64,000 bases of DNA from Torreya grandis (GCA_037957365.1 JARHVA010002005.1:1383501-1447500); one strand, 5' to 3'. Positions 21,413 through 37,489 are shown, counted from the first letter of the stretch. Notes: generated by a model not told the origin, from the letters alone. Translations and numbers: made by a program.

Positions 21413-23250
21413 TTTTCTAGCAACTTTATTTCAATCTTTTTTGGAAATAGTAAGCATGGATGTTGTAAAAATGGTAGAAGAATCATGGTTAAAAAAGAAT
21501 GTGCAAAAAAAAATTAATACCACTTTTATTTCTCTATTTCCTAAAGGAGAATCCCAGAATTCCTTTATGGATTATAGACCAATGGCATTGTGAAATACTA
21601 TTTATAAAATCATCTCCAAAGCTATTGCTGAAAGATTGAAACCTTTTCTATAAAAAATGATATCTGGTGAACAAGCAGGTTTTGTTCCAAGAAGAAGTAT
21701 TCAAGATGGTATTATTGTTGCTCACAAAATAATGCATTCTTTGATTTCTAATCATCAGAAAGGTATGATGATAAAAATTTATATTAGTAAAGCCTATGAT
21801 CAAGTAAATTGGCATTTTCTTTTTCGAAATATTCTTAAAGTTGGCTTTAGTAAATAATGGTGTGACTGGGTGTTCAACTGTGTGTCCAATCTAAAATTTT
21901 TAATGCTTTTTAATGGAAGTCTAACTAGTTTTTTCTCCATCTCAATATGCTTGAGGTAAGGGTATCCTTTATCTCCCTTTATTTTCATCATTATGGTAGA
22001 AGCCTTGGGGAGAGCAGGACCAAGTTAGACTCTAGGGGTTGAAAGTTGCTGATAAATTTGATTGCCTCAGTCATCATCAATTTGCAGATGATATTTTTTA
22101 TTTCATAAAGCAGTATTAGAGGAAGCAAGGGAAATAAAAAGAATTTTTTGTACCTATGAAGTAACTTTGGGGCAAAGAGTTAGTCAGGGTGAGTCATAAA
22201 TATTCTTTGTAAATTGTGATATTAAGGTCGAAAAGAATTTAAGTAGGATTCTAGGTTTCAAGATTGGGAAAAGTTTGAGTAAATATATTAGGGTTCCATT
22301 TTTTAAAGGATCTAGCTCCAAAAATATTTGGTAAAAGCTATTGGATAGATTTAAATCCTGATTGAGTTTGTGGAAAGGCAATGGCTTTCTTTATCAGGGA
22401 TAATTATGTTAATTAAAGTTGTTTTAAGTGCTCTTCCCACTCACTGCTTTTCTATGCTCTCCCCTCCAGAGCATATAATTCATTCTATGAATAAAATTAT
22501 GAGAGAATTTCTATGGCAAGGTTGTGGGGAAGATAAAAATATTCCCTTGATGAAGTGGGAAAGTGTGTTTAAAAGGAAGCGCAAAGGAGGGGCCAAGATT
22601 AAGGATCTTTCTTTATAAAATTTATCTTTAGGAGCTAGATTGGTTTGGCAAATGGCTTTGAATTCAGGAATACTTTGGTGTAGACTTCTAAGAGTGAAAT
22701 ATCTTGAATAATATTCCTTGAAAAGAATAATCTCTATAATTTATCCTCCCAAAGTCTCTCATATTTAGAATTTTATGTTAAAATGTAGATCGATGATAGG
22801 GAAACGTGTATCATGGACAATGAATAATGGCAAAAAAGCAGATTTCTAGTTGGACTCCTGGAATGGCCACTGGCCTTTGGTATAAGAATTTGCAAATAGT
22901 CAGATAAAAGCTTTTCTAGTTAATTAGTGCAGAAATTTTGTGAAGGACTATATTATTCAAGATCTGGTTTCTAGTAATGTTGCCAGTAATTGGAAAAGTT
23001 TTCAATAATTACCGATTCCTCAAGAAGAAATTGTTTCTTTGGAATCTCATCTCAAATTAAGGAAAATATTTCTTAAATATAAAAAGGATCAACTGCATTG
23101 GATTGGTTTTAAGGCATGTATATACTCTATTATATTGGGTTATCAGATGGCAAAAGTAGAAGATGGTGGCTTAAGTTGGGTTAGTTTCCTTTGTTGGAGA
23201 AAAGAGGGATTGTAAAAAGTGGGAATATTTGCTTGGCTAGTGATCAATGG
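21412..23250 (+). pseudogene. LINE-1 reverse transcriptase
   Basis: RT motifs appear in order: FISLFPKGE and DYRPMAL, YKIISKAIAERLKPFL, EQAGFVPRRSIQDGIIVAHK, then KAYDQVNWHFL, and the catalytic FADD at 22,081-22,092 in HHQFADDIFYF. The thumb and C-terminal region (WLSLSGIIMLIKVVLSALPTH, FLWQGCGEDKN, GGAKIKDLSL) run from 22,370 to 22,618 and on with stops. Changes of frame occur between the blocks. This is clearly an L1-type RT, and clearly inactive. Confidence 0.85.
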
Positions 23251-23639
23251 GTGAATTTTGACCCAAGATCATCTGAGAAAAATTAGATTTATTGTCCCTT
23301 CTAGATGTAGTGTTTGTAAATAAGAAGAAGATACAACTGACCATCTATTATTTAATTATTAATTTACAAGATGGTGCTAGGTTTAGCTTTGTAACAAGTT
23401 TAATTGGAGTTGGGCTTGGCCAGAATCTCTTTATAAAGCATTTGATGCTTGGCCTATTGGAGATATTAAGAACATTTTGTATAGCTTATGGAGATGTAGT
23501 CCAACTATTCTCATTTGGTTGATATGGAAAGAAAGAAATGCTCATATGTTTGAAGAGAAAGAGAGGTCATTGTTTGTTGCCATCAAAGATATTAAATTAT
23601 CTATTTTAGAATTAGTGTCATCATAACTACAAAGAAAGA

Positions 23640-24190
23640 AGGGTATGATGTCACAGTGGGATATGAAAATGTGTATTGAATGGAAATTCATCAAAATTCC
23701 TCCTATTAAGGGGTCAATAGTAGATAAGAAAGAAAAAAATAATAATAATAAGGATGCAATATGGATTCCTTCAAACTCTAGATGGTTTAAATTGAATTTT
23801 GATGGAGCTTATAGAGGCAATACAGGAGCCTCAGGGGTAGGGTGTGTTATAAAATATTATATCATTTTACTAATTAGATCCCTTTCTCTTAAGCTATCAT
23901 ATGGCACTAATAATGAAGCTAAAGTTGACGCTCTAGTAGTAAGAGTTAATATGGCTTTGGATTATGGAATTTCCTTTCTAGAAATTGAAGGAGATTCATA
24001 GGTGGTTATTTTAGCATTATTAAGCATGAGGGAGAAATCTTGGAAGATTGTAAATATATTAGATGCCATTTAGCCTAAGCTAGAAGTTTTTGAAGGATGG
24101 AATTGTAATCATTGTTTTAGAGAAAGTAATAAAGTTGCATATTTTTGGGCTAATACGGTAATAGACCAGTGTGAGGAGGAAAGACTAGAT
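23640..24190 (+). pseudogene. LINE-1 C-terminal RNase H
   Basis: The first catalytic Asp is in NFDGAYRGN (codon 23,801-23,803), Glu in NNEAKVDAL, and Asp in LEIEGDS just before the stop at 23,999. ADALV-type residues and the last motif (SNKVAYFWANT) follow after this stop. GDS is followed by a stop where Gln is expected. RNase H after RT is known from some plant L1-like LINEs. Confidence 0.8.
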
Positions 24191-24479
24191 AATGTTAGAG
24201 ATAAATGGGAAAATTGTAGGCTTTTTGAGCAAATTGAATTCTAAAGGGTTGATCAATATTATGAATTCTTTTGGAAAGCATTTTATAATGATGATTTCTT
24301 TGGTTGGCTTTTTGTGTTGTTTTAATTTTGTTTTCTTTTAATTGTTTTTTTAAAACATTTTCTTCTTTATTATTTTGTTTCTTAAAAAAGAAAAAGAAGT
24401 AAATCATTCGCAAATCTAAATTTTGATTTAAGAGTGCAAGGATAATATGTTTGTTGGTTGGATGCATCCTTCAGGTGCC

Positions 24480-25829
24480 ATGGATGATGTTGCACTACGC
24501 ATGAGAGAGGTTGTTTTGACGATGTCAACTATAAAGGAATTAAGTGATTTGGATCCCTCACTCCCTCTCATCATGGATTTTTTGTTTTGTGGCATGGGAT
24601 TTAATTGTTAAGTAACATTAAGTGTGAGGCATTCTATCCAGGTGGTGGTTTTGGATTTCTTGTTTGCTTAGAGTCCCAGTGTTTAGAGTTTTGGTGTGAT
24701 GGATAGGTTCAACTTGGAATCAGCTAGTTGGACTCTTGCCTTTAGACATGCTAAGAGCCATGAAATAGGTTTTTCTGGGTCAGTCTCTCGAACACATTTG
24801 TCTAATGTTTTTTGGGTTCCATCTTCAGAGGTGGTAGAAGTAGTAGAACAGATGCTAGGTGTGGATTTTATGGTGTAAAGTAGGAGAGTTAGAGTTAACT
24901 CAGATTTGGCATCACTTTTTACAACAAATATATGCCTTATAATGTCAGATAGGGATAAAATTTTAGCAATGATCAATTTTTTTGTGTGGCCTAAGTATAA
25001 AATGGAATTGATGGAGAAATTAGATGCCCTCCCATTAGGTCCATTTTTTATGATGCCTTTTTTTGAAAGAGATTTCTTAGGGTTTGTTGCTTTGTCTATG
25101 TTTCAAGAAATGTAGCTTCATTTCTTGGCCTTAGTGGATTTTGTGAAATATGTTGAAGTAGCTTGTGTAGTGTAGATGGAGGTTTCATAGAAACATGGAG
25201 TACGTATACTAATATTGGAAGACTCACTTATGACCATTCTAGGTTTGAAGAATGAAGGGAGATTAGGTGATTACTAGGAAGGGTCAAGGCCATCAAATGG
25301 ATAGGTAAAGGTGTGGTTTAAGGCTCATTTAAATATCCTTTATGATGGATGGGTAAGCAGTGGTAGTGTTGGTAGGATTCAGGGTGAGTACAAAAAAGGA
25401 TGGTTTTTCCTACTGTCATGCAGCCTGAAGGTGAGATGACAAACAAAACATTGGTAAATATTGGAAGAGTGAAGGTTTTTAAGAATTAGGATGTTTTGGC
25501 TGACAATAAATTAGGTTCAGGTAAAGGGTCATCAATGGAGATAGTGTTGCCTAGTCAAGGAAAATTGATTGAGCTGGTTGTTTTAGAGTAAGATGTTATA
25601 AGTTGCTTTTTTTTTGTGTTTCTTGGTCTTATGTAGTCGATTTATACTGATATATGTAAGAAACTATTCGTATTTTAGTATGGTTTTGTTAAAAACTTAT
25701 TTTGTTTGTCTAGGCCTATGCCTCAGCATGATTATATGCTTAGCCAGACCACAATATTTTCTTAATGTATCTTTTTTTTAAAAGGGCCTCGGACCCTTAC
25801 AACTCCCAAGTATCAATCCAAAAAAAAAA
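24480..25829 (+). other. Unidentified decayed block ending in poly(A)
   Basis: The segment carries broken plus-strand frames (24,696-24,878 and 24,906-25,115 are the longest), with peptides I do not recognise. It ends in a T-rich stretch followed by GGGCCTCGGACCC and a short A-run at 25,819-25,828, as is common for retroposed copies. It may be part of another non-LTR element or a retroposed transcript. No function is proposed. Confidence 0.35.
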
Positions 25830-27572
25830 GTCAATATTGCCTTATTAAATATATGACCATTTTTGCTAGACTATATAAAAATAGAATATTTAATCTTATC
25901 GTGCTCTAATTACAAAATCTATATGGCCTCTAATTTGAGGGTTTATGTGTCTTGTTCAAGGTGTTACAACCTAAATTATGGTTCAATTTTTTTGTCTTAA
26001 TTTTTATTTCAATTTTCATCACTGTACATTTGACAACTCATATTCCATATGGGACACTCAAATTTTATTCCAGTCTATTTTAGAATAAAAAACCATTAAA
26101 AAAATTAGCACAACTCATTATCCTTTTAACTCTTCATATTCTTAACATTTCAATTTATAAATTACAACTGATTCATAATTTCATGAAAAGACCAAACTAG
26201 ATTATAATTATATAGATTTAAGACTTTTCTATGTAATATATTGGTATTGGACTACTAGTGATAAAATATTAAATCATAATTTAAAATAATTTAAGTGCAA
26301 TCCATCATGGAAAATGCAATAAAGGTAAAAGTGTAGTTGATTGATACCCAAACATAGTTATTTCAAAATCATTTCAAATTTTTTGAAATATAATTCAAGA
26401 CAAAATATAACATAGTTTGTTAGAGAAAGCACAATTTATATGATAAATGTGGAGTCTAGAAACCAATAAAAATAATACAAAAACAATAGTAAATGTATTT
26501 ATAATTCATTTTTCAAGAGTACAAGTAGTCAAAGGGTCAGACACAACCATAGGCAAGGTGCAGTTAAATACAAGACCTATTGTTTGTCTTTTTTCTTCTT
26601 ATCTATTGCCCTCTTCTCTTCCTTCAATCCGTGTTCCTCATTTTCTAGGTTGTGCTCCTCTATTAGATAATATGTCTTCCTTTCCTGATCTATGCAATAA
26701 TGGTGTGTTCTTTTATGACATTTTTGAGGGTTTTCTAATTAAATAAAAGTAACTTCAACTAAAAAAATAAATTTCCATCCACCAAATAGGGCACATAGTT
26801 GTTGAAGTTTTAATGATTGAAGAGCTTTACTTGAATACAACCTCCTTGGAGTGACATAGGTGCAAAACATGTGGTTTATGACCTTCCTCTAGCTTTCCCA
26901 TGTGGCATACTTAAAATATGTTTGTCTTTTTCAAAAGCTAGGATAGATTCATGGTCAAAGAAGCTAGCTACTATATTAATTGGTGGTAGAGGTAGATTGA
27001 ATAACATCCAATGCTTCATTTATAACATATGATGCCAATGACATACTTTCTATGCCATTTACCTCCACTTTAGTGTTATTTAAATGATGACAATTTATTT
27101 CATTTCCACAAAATTTCATTATTATTTTAAATTTCTATTTAACATATTATACCATTAAAACTATATAATGTTATCACTTTAATATGACTGATATCCATAG
27201 TCTACCTATTAAGTGGCCACATATGAGCTACAACATGGGGAATTTAACGTTTTAAAATGCACCAATCATGCATCAACATATACTCTAGATGTGGCATGAT
27301 ATAGAGACTACACGAAGACTTGAATTTATAAATCTAATTTGTAACTAGGTCATACAAATACATGATGCCTTAAAAAAATTACTATTTAATTAGAATGGCC
27401 CATATAGACCTATTGGGTTTTAGACCAAATGATTTATAACAAATGGACTCTACAATTGTAAAATGTGATGAATCCTACTGACACAAATTTTAAACCAAAA
27501 GTGCATACCCAAACATTTATTCATATTACAAACATGAACACAAGGCTTTCTAAGCATATGTTTATTCATACA
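25830..27572. other. AT-rich spacer, no gene seen
   Basis: Nothing beyond short ORFs such as 26,447-26,746, whose low-complexity peptide has no recognisable domain. Confidence 0.5.
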
Positions 27573-27733
27573 CCATTTGGGTTTTGGTGTTTCATTACAT
27601 GCTTACTATTGTGTACTCTATCATATCCCAATTTTATGACCTATATAAATCATTAGGGTCAATGTATCCCATAAAACCATCTATAAAAAAGAGCACAATA
27701 GTAAGCATGTAATGAAAACTAAAACCCAAATGG
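27573..27733. repeat. Inverted repeat with ~40-bp arms
   Basis: The left arm 27,573-27,613 (CCATTTGGGTTTTGGTG...) and right arm 27,694-27,733 are reverse complements with about three differences, around an 80-bp loop. It could be a remnant of a small inverted-repeat element or a hairpin-forming transcript. No target duplication was found. Confidence 0.75.
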
Positions 27734-31481
<3,748 letters not shown>

Positions 31482-31560
31482 ATTCTATGTGATGCTTTTG
31501 TATGCTATGTGATGCCTTTTTATGTTATGAGATGATTTTATATATGTAATGCTTTTGTAT
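31482..31560 (+). repeat. Degenerate ~20-bp tandem repeat
   Basis: About four units of the type TATGTGATGCTTTTGTATG, decaying at both ends, lie just outside the left LTR of copia-3. Confidence 0.55.
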
Positions 31561-31603
31561 TTTACTTAGAGAGAAAACTTGAAATCCACTATAATATTTT
31601 ACT

Positions 31604-32037
31604 TATCAAAGTGGATCCTAGGATCTCTAAATCAAGCAAGTGTACAAGTTTTTGATAGGTATAAGATAATATAGTACTAAACAAAATAGACACAAGCAAA
31701 ATGAAATCACATACACGAGAATATTTCACAAAAAAAAGATCCAAATCCCAATCTTCCATTACCAAAGCTCACAAATGTGAGATGTTCATATAGGGGATTG
31801 AATGTGTAACTCCTCCTTATAAATCTCCATAAAAAGTGGTCAAAGAGGAAAGAATATAAGAGTAACTCCCATACCTAGAATATACAGTCAAGGGAGTTAC
31901 TTCCTATTCCTCTAGTCAAACTTTACCTCTAATTACACCTAAGCAGTCTTATTCATGAAAGTAGGACAACTCTAAGTGAGGGGAAAAAATCCCATAATAA
32001 ATAAATATGGGAAAATAATAAACCCCTATTGTAACAC
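31604..32037 (-). repeat. Copia-3 3' LTR
   Basis: 434 bp. On the minus strand it begins TGTTACAATAGGGG and ends CTTTGATA. It aligns along its length with 57,180-57,615 (shared blocks such as GGGAGTTACTTCCTATTCC). Target flank TTACT lies on its left. Confidence 0.88.
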
Positions 32038-32048
32038 CCCCACAAGCA
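32038..32048 (-). other. Copia-3 polypurine tract
   Basis: On the minus strand GCTTGTGGGGG directly precedes the TGTTA start of the 3' LTR. Confidence 0.7.
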
Positions 32049-32249
32049 TATCTTAGGTGGGTTAAAAAAATGGGTCTCGATAAAAAGACCTAATGAGATA
32101 TCGATGTATAAACCAATCTTTCATAAACTAGAGAAAAGGAGAAAACCCATAATAAAAACTTACCCCCCACCAAAAGAGAGACATAAATAAGAGGCTAGAA
32201 GGTTCCCCTAGAAGATGATGTTGCATTATTATAAACCTCAATAAAAGCC

Positions 32250-32700
32250 CACAAGTGTAGATACTTTCTCTCCGTGAAAGGTATGGTGAAAATGTATGTT
32301 GTCTATTCTATCATCTAGCAATATCTCAGATCAATGATTTTCCCATGGATGAGCTCTTTAATGAAGTGCATGTGAATATTTATGTGTTTGGTCTACTGAT
32401 GCTAGACAAGATTCTTATAAGTCTGAATAATACTCTGGTTCTTGTAGTAGATGGTTGTAGGTCATTTGAACTAGATACCAAACTTTATGAGGATCCCCTG
32501 AATCCAGATGGTAGTTTAGAAACATTAACAACCCCTATTTATTTTACCTCAATAGATGATAAAGTAATAACATTTTGATTCTTGCTTGACAATCTAGTCA
32601 GACTTGAACCAATGGAGAAACTATAATCTAAAGTGGACTTATGATTCTAAATGTTACTAGCCTAGTTTGAGTAAATATAGCCAACCAAGTTGATGTCAAT
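32250..32700 (-). pseudogene. Copia-3 RNase H
   Basis: On the minus strand the frame shows FSIGSS, LSSKNQNVITLSSIEVK and GVVNV, as in the SWxSKKQxxVxLSSxEAEY block of copia RNase H. The next acidic block (DNQSII-like) and a C-terminal HINIHMHFIKE-type stretch are in shifted frames. It is heavily broken by stops and frameshifts. The plus-strand ORF at 32,345-32,578 is its shadow. Confidence 0.65.
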
Positions 32701-32749
32701 GCCAAATCTGTAATGAATCCCAAATCTATATGTACCTTAAATATAATTC

Positions 32750-33713
32750 AAGATACTCTTAGTTTCTTTCTAGTGCAACTCATGGGGTTCCTACATGAAT
32801 CATGAGACTAGTCCCAATATATATGATATGTTAAGTCTGGTATGTGTCAAGTAGATAAGGATGTTGAAAATTTGTTGATACAAGGTAGAATCAACCAAAG
32901 GTGAAGTACAATCTACCTCAAGCTGGACTCCAGATAGAAAGGGAGTTAGAATTGGCTTACAATCAACCATGCAAAATAGAGCAAGTAGATCAAGAGCATA
33001 CTTAGGCTGTGTAAGAGTAATACCTGATTTAGACTAAGAGATATAGATCCCAAGGAATTAATGTAACAAGCCCAAACCTATCATGGAAAATCTATCATGA
33101 AGTGCATCTTTCACCACTACAATAGATGAAAAAGAGATCATAATGAACAAAAGATCATCAACATAAAGAACTAGAATCAAAAGAGAATCATACTACCAGA
33201 AGAGATAGACATTTAGATCTAAATGGCACTGAGTGAACCCTACAAAAAGAAGGAAGGAATAAATATTAGCATACCAATCCCAAGGGGATTATTTGAGGCC
33301 ATAAATGGATTTTTAAAGTTTGCATGCAAAGTAAGAATCCTTAATAAATCCTACTGGCTACTCCATATAAATATCCTCCTCAAGGTCACTATGAATAAAG
33401 GCATTTTTCACATCCATCTGATGAGCATCCTAATGATTGGTTGTAGTAATAGAAAGTGTGAGTCTGACATACTTCATTTTGGTGACTGGTGCAAATGTCT
33501 TTGTGTAGTCAATTCTAAGAACCTATGAGAAACCTTTGGAAACCAATGGTGTCTTGAAATTTTCAATGGATCCATCTACTACATACTTGATTTGATATAT
33601 ACATCTGCATTGAACCATTTTTATTCCCTTAGGAAGAAGTGTCAAATCCCAAGTATGATTCCTGATTAAGGAGTTACACTCCTCATGCATGGAAAAATCC
33701 CACTCAAGGATAC
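32750..33713 (-). pseudogene. Copia-3 reverse transcriptase (main part)
   Basis: Reading the minus strand from 33,713: MHEECNSLIRNHTWDL, LLPKGIKMVQCRCIYQIKY, FKTPLVSKGFSQ, IDYTKTFAPVTKM, DAHQMDVKNAFIHSDLEE, IYMEQPVGF, then SIYGLK followed by a stop where Gln is expected. The catalytic block LYVDDLLF has YVDD at 33,154-33,165. This is the ordinary copia RT order. The first codons lie on the other side of copia-2 (38,755-38,830, FQEA), which split the gene. The plus-strand ORF at 33,223-33,528 is a shadow. Confidence 0.85.
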
Positions 33714-33718
33714 TATTA

Positions 33719-34238
33719 TGTTGTGGAGCCTATTTCTAAATTACAATGTATTTTCAAAAATTGTACATTTTAAATGTACTGTACACTCTATATGTAAATT
33801 TTTTGAACCCCTTTTAATGGGAAACTATTTTGGGTTGATTTTGCCCATGATTTTGGTACCCATTATTTTGTAATACCACTTTGTTGATATATTATGTATT
33901 GATAGATATTTCATAGGTAATACATCATGAGAACTAAGGTTTGATAAGGAAGAACAAAGTGTGTCAATTCAGGTGCAAATTTAGGAGGGTTTGTTGAGCA
34001 TAGCTCCAAACAATATTTGTGCATTGTAATTATGAGAAGACTGATCTGAGAGTGGTTTGTACTCTCGTAGATTGTAATAAAATCTAAGAAAGTGTTTTTT
34101 AGTGTATATATCCCACATTAAATCTAGTCTTCTTATTTTATATGTTTATTTATGTTCTTTCTACATCTCTATTTATATCTATTATTATTATAATTCTATG
34201 AAATTGTTCTACATCAATTTCTATATTTATTCCTAATA
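33719..34238 (+). repeat. Copia-2 5' LTR
   Basis: Begins TGTTGTGGAGCC and ends near TCCTAATA, just before the primer site. It aligns with 38,213-38,750. Both LTRs are AT-rich; the right LTR has a small extra piece near 38,620 (GTGAACCACATTAAA-type). Confidence 0.88.
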
Positions 34239-34240
34239 AT

Positions 34241-34252
34241 TGGTATCAAAGC
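34241..34252 (+). other. Copia-2 primer-binding site
   Basis: TGGTATCAAAGC, one change from the initiator tRNA-Met complement TGGTATCAGAGC. Confidence 0.85.
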
Positions 34253-34315
34253 TTCAAGTTGTATTTTTTGAAGTGTTGAATTGTAGGAAGGGTTATTAGT
34301 TCAAGTGGGAGCTAT

Positions 34316-35070
34316 GGTTGATGATCATAGATCAAAGGTTGAAAATTTCAACAGATAGAACTTTGGTCTATGGAATATGTAGATGGAGGATTATCTCTAT
34401 CAGAAGGACCTTCATGCTCTACTAGGAGGAAAAGTAAAGAAACCAATGAGTATGATAGATGAGGCTTGGAAGCTACTTGATAAAAAAACACTTAGGGCCA
34501 TCATGTTATGTCTTGCATCTTGGGTTGTGTTTAATATATCACAGGAGAAGACCACAGAAGGTCTCATGAATGCATTAGGGAAGTTATAGGAGAAACCATC
34601 TACTTCTAATAAAATATTTTTAATGAAAAAGTTATTTAATATGAAGATGTCTGAAAATGGTTTAATTGTTGATCATCTAAATGAATTCATTATGGTTATG
34701 AGTATGCTAAATTCTATAAAAATTGATTTTGATGATGAATCAAGGCTTTACTTATTTTGTGTTCCTTACCAGAGAGTTGGAATAGCCTAGTAATGGCTAT
34801 GAGCAATTCAGTCTCTAATAATGCCAAGTTGAAGTTTGAGGATGTCATAGGAGTAATCCTTAGTGACGAAATGTGACAAAAAATCTCTAGGGAGACTTCT
34901 ACTTTAGGTGATGCTTTGGTGATGGAGAGTATAAGGAGACAAAAGTTTAGAGAAAAAGGAAAGCATGGAAAGTCAAATGGTCTTGGAAGGTCAAAATCAA
35001 GGGCTAGGATGGTATGTTGGCATTGTGGAAAGACTGGGCATACAAAGAAGGATTGTTGGTCTCTTTAAAA
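34316..35070 (+). pseudogene. gag: Copia-2 gag with zinc knuckle
   Basis: Starts ATGGTTGATGATC at 34,316. VENFN, a stop, then NFGLWNM, a stop, and MEDYLYQKDLHALLGG, WKLLDKKTLRAIMLCLAS and KTTEGLMNALGKL match the copia gag domain. NGLIVDHLNEFI follows. The zinc knuckle CWHCGKTGHTKKDCW lies at 35,018-35,062 and is complete. A one-base frame change occurs near 34,740. Confidence 0.85.
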
Positions 35071-35099
35071 TAAGAATAAAAATTAGTAAGACACCAAGG

Positions 35100-35620
35100 A
35101 GGTGAATGTGGCAACAGGTAATGTTTGTCAGGATGCATTAATTCTCTTCATTGACAATATTATTAAATCTTGGGTTTTAGATTTAGGGGCTTCTTTTCAT
35201 GATATACCATATAGGTATTACTTTATTGATATGTTCAAGGGGATTTTGGAAATGTTTACCTTGGTGATGATGACGCTTAAAACATATTAGGAAAAGGAAG
35301 TATTTAGATCAAGGTACAAAATGGGAACACTTGGCTACTGAAGGATGTCAGGCATGTGCCTAAGTTGAGATGGAATTTGGTCTCTACATGACAACTAGGC
35401 AATGAAGGTTATATGGTGACATTTACAATAAATTCTTGGAAGGTGACCAAGGGTTCTCTTATGGTAGCAAGAGGTAAGAATGTTGGTACATTGTATTTAT
35501 AAATTAGTGATGATTATTTTAATTTAGTTGATTCAGATGTAGATGCAATTTTGTGGCATAATAGGCTTGGTCACATGGGCCAAAAGGGTATGCAAATTTT
35601 GAATAATCAGTTGCCTAGAT
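35100..35620 (+). pseudogene. Copia-2 protease and pre-integrase domain
   Basis: The active-site block reads SWVLDLGASFH (about 35,168-35,200). The usual DSG has become DLG, a TCA-to-TTA change, so the active-site Ser is lost. Later protease blocks (KDVRHVPKLRWNLVS, LMVARGKNVGTLYL) are partly readable around stops. The pre-integrase domain LWHNRLGHMGQKGMQIL is at about 35,553-35,605. Confidence 0.8.
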
Positions 35621-35689
35621 TGAAATGATCTAATTTAGATTTATCTGAAGACTGTGTGTATGGAAAATAGAAAATTGTAAAGTTTCTCA

Positions 35690-36440
35690 AGGTTGGACCT
35701 ATGAGGAAGGATAATAAGTTAGAGCTAATTCATTCAGATGTATGGGGGTTGGCTCAGGTATCTTATATTGGTGGGTCATATTATTATGTCACTTTTATTA
35801 ATGAAGAAACTAGGAAAGTTTGGTTGTATGGCATTAGAATAAATATGATGTGTTTGATATCTTTAAAATATGGAAAGCCTTAGTTGAAAATGAAACATGT
35901 CTCAAGTTAAAATGTTTTAGGTCAGATAATGGTGGAGAATATTATAGCAATGCATTTTTTGATTAATGTTCAAAGAATGGAATTCACAAATAGATGATGG
36001 TTCCAAGACTCCATAATAGAATGGAATGTTAGAAAGTATGAACAAGACTATCATGGAGCATGTTAGCAGCATGAGGTTACATGCAAGACTGCCTCTTCAA
36101 TATTGTGGTTAGAAGCAGTAAACACAGTTGTATATCTGAGAAATAGAGGTCCTTCATCTACTTTGGATGGAGGCATACCTAAGGAAGCTTGGTCTGGTAA
36201 GAATTTTTATTATTCATTTTTTAGAATATTTTGCTATGAAGCCTTCATTCATATTGATAAGGATGATAGGATCAAATTAGAGGCTAATTCTAAAAAATGC
36301 ACCTTTATTGGTTATGGTGAGGATGAATTTGGTTTCTAGATTTGGAGTCTTAAGGACAAGAAAATATTTAGGTCTAGGGATTTTGTCTTTAATGAAAAAT
36401 TCATGTATAATGGTTATTTGTAGGATCAAAAAGAGGATTC
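35690..36440 (+). pseudogene. Copia-2 integrase
   Basis: Core residues can be placed: the first Asp in IHSDVWG (about 35,730), the second Asp in [11 protein letters not shown] (35,920-35,955, another frame), and the Glu in NGMLESMNKT (about 36,020-36,050). The two positions before NGM are stops where Gln-Gln or Tyr-Gln is usual. The C-terminus contains VVYLRNRGPS, CTFIGYGEDEFGF and FRSRDFVFNE. Frames change at least twice. Confidence 0.8.
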
Positions 36441-36549
36441 CAGAAAAGAGTACATAGTACTGGAGGACATTATAGATGATAAAGTGTCTAAGCAACCAGT
36501 TCAAGAACCTACTTTGTAAGAACCATAGACTCCTATGGTGAGGTCTTCT

Positions 36550-37480
36550 AGGGTAAGAAGGGAACCTAAACATTTTTATCCTTCTCTTAATTATTTATTA
36601 CTCACTGACAGTTTAGAGCTAGAGTGATTTGAAGAAGCAATGCAAATAAATGTCAGGAAGAAGTGGGAGCAAGCTATGGATGAGGAGCAGCAGTCTCATG
36701 AAAAATTAGACTTGGGGTTTGGTAACCCCACTTGAAAGTAAGAGAGTATTGTATAAAAAGTAGGTGTATAGAGTAAAATAAGACAATAAAGGCAAGAAAA
36801 GTTACAAGGCCTGGTTGGTGGTAAAGGGGTTTGCACAGAAGAAGGGAATTGATTTCAATGAGATTTTTTCCTCAGTGGTAAAGATGACTTCTATTAGGAC
36901 TATTCTTAGGATAGTGGCAATGTAAGACTTTCACTTAGAGAATTTGGATTTGAAGACTACATTCCTTCATGGTGATTTGGAGGAGGAATTATATACGGAG
37001 CAGTTACAGGGATATGAGGTCATAAAAAAGAAGAAAATGGTGTACAAATTGAATAAGAGCTTGTATGCCCTGAAATAAGCTCCATGATAATGGTACAAAA
37101 AATTGATAGTTTTACTGTGGAGTAGGGATACTCCAAGTGTCATTCAAACCATTACATATATATCAAGAATTTTGATGATGGTGATTACATTATCTTTGTC
37201 TGTATGTGGATGACATGTTAGTTGCAGGTAGGAACATGCAAGAAATAAAGGTACTCAAGGACCAACTTAGTAATTCCTTTGCTATGAAGGATTTGGGAGT
37301 AGAAAAAAAAATCCTTTCTATGAGAATAACTCAAGATAGAAAGGATTGAAAGCTAAATTTATCCTAGGAAGAGTACATCAAAAAGGTCTCGGAGAGGTTT
37401 AGTATGTAGGATGCTAAACTATTGAGACTCCTTTGAAAGGTCATTTCAAGTTATCAAAGGATTAGTCTCCCAAGATAGAG
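36550..37480 (+). pseudogene. Copia-2 reverse transcriptase
   Basis: The N-terminal block (EEAMQINVRKKWEQAMDEE) is at 36,630-36,690, then VKGFAQKKGIDFNEIFS and LDLKTTFLHGDLEEELY, EQLQGYEV, and KLNKSLYALK followed by a stop (37,076-37,078) where Gln is expected. The catalytic YVDD is at 37,203-37,214 (LYVDDMLVAG). MKDLG and KVSERF-like blocks follow. It is the same order as in copia-3 and copia-4. Confidence 0.85.
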
Positions 37481-37489
37481 GAGAAGAGA

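Larger units (their letters stand above)
17381..24400 (+). mobile_element. LINE-1: decayed L1-like non-LTR retrotransposon with RNase H
   Basis: Plus-strand order is ORF1 (DUF4283-like plus zinc knuckle), endonuclease, RT and C-terminal RNase H, the layout of plant L1-like LINEs with RNase H. The 5' edge is unclear. The 3' edge is placed at a T- and A-rich stretch around 24,330-24,400 with a short A-rich end (near 24,385), and is approximate. The element is interrupted at about 20,475-21,412 by antisense copia sequence. Stops and frame changes are common throughout. Confidence 0.8.

Noticed and set aside
24330..24400. A precise LINE-1 3' end with target duplication
   Set aside because: The T-rich and A-rich stretch is suggestive, but no matching duplication upstream of 17,381 was found.
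26447..26746. 99-codon ORF as a small gene
   Set aside because: AT-rich noncoding context, no motif, no upstream or downstream extension.
32345..32578. 77-codon plus-strand ORF
   Set aside because: Shadow of the minus-strand copia-3 RNase H.
33223..33528. 101-codon plus-strand ORF
   Set aside because: Shadow of the minus-strand copia-3 RT, whose motifs are clear.
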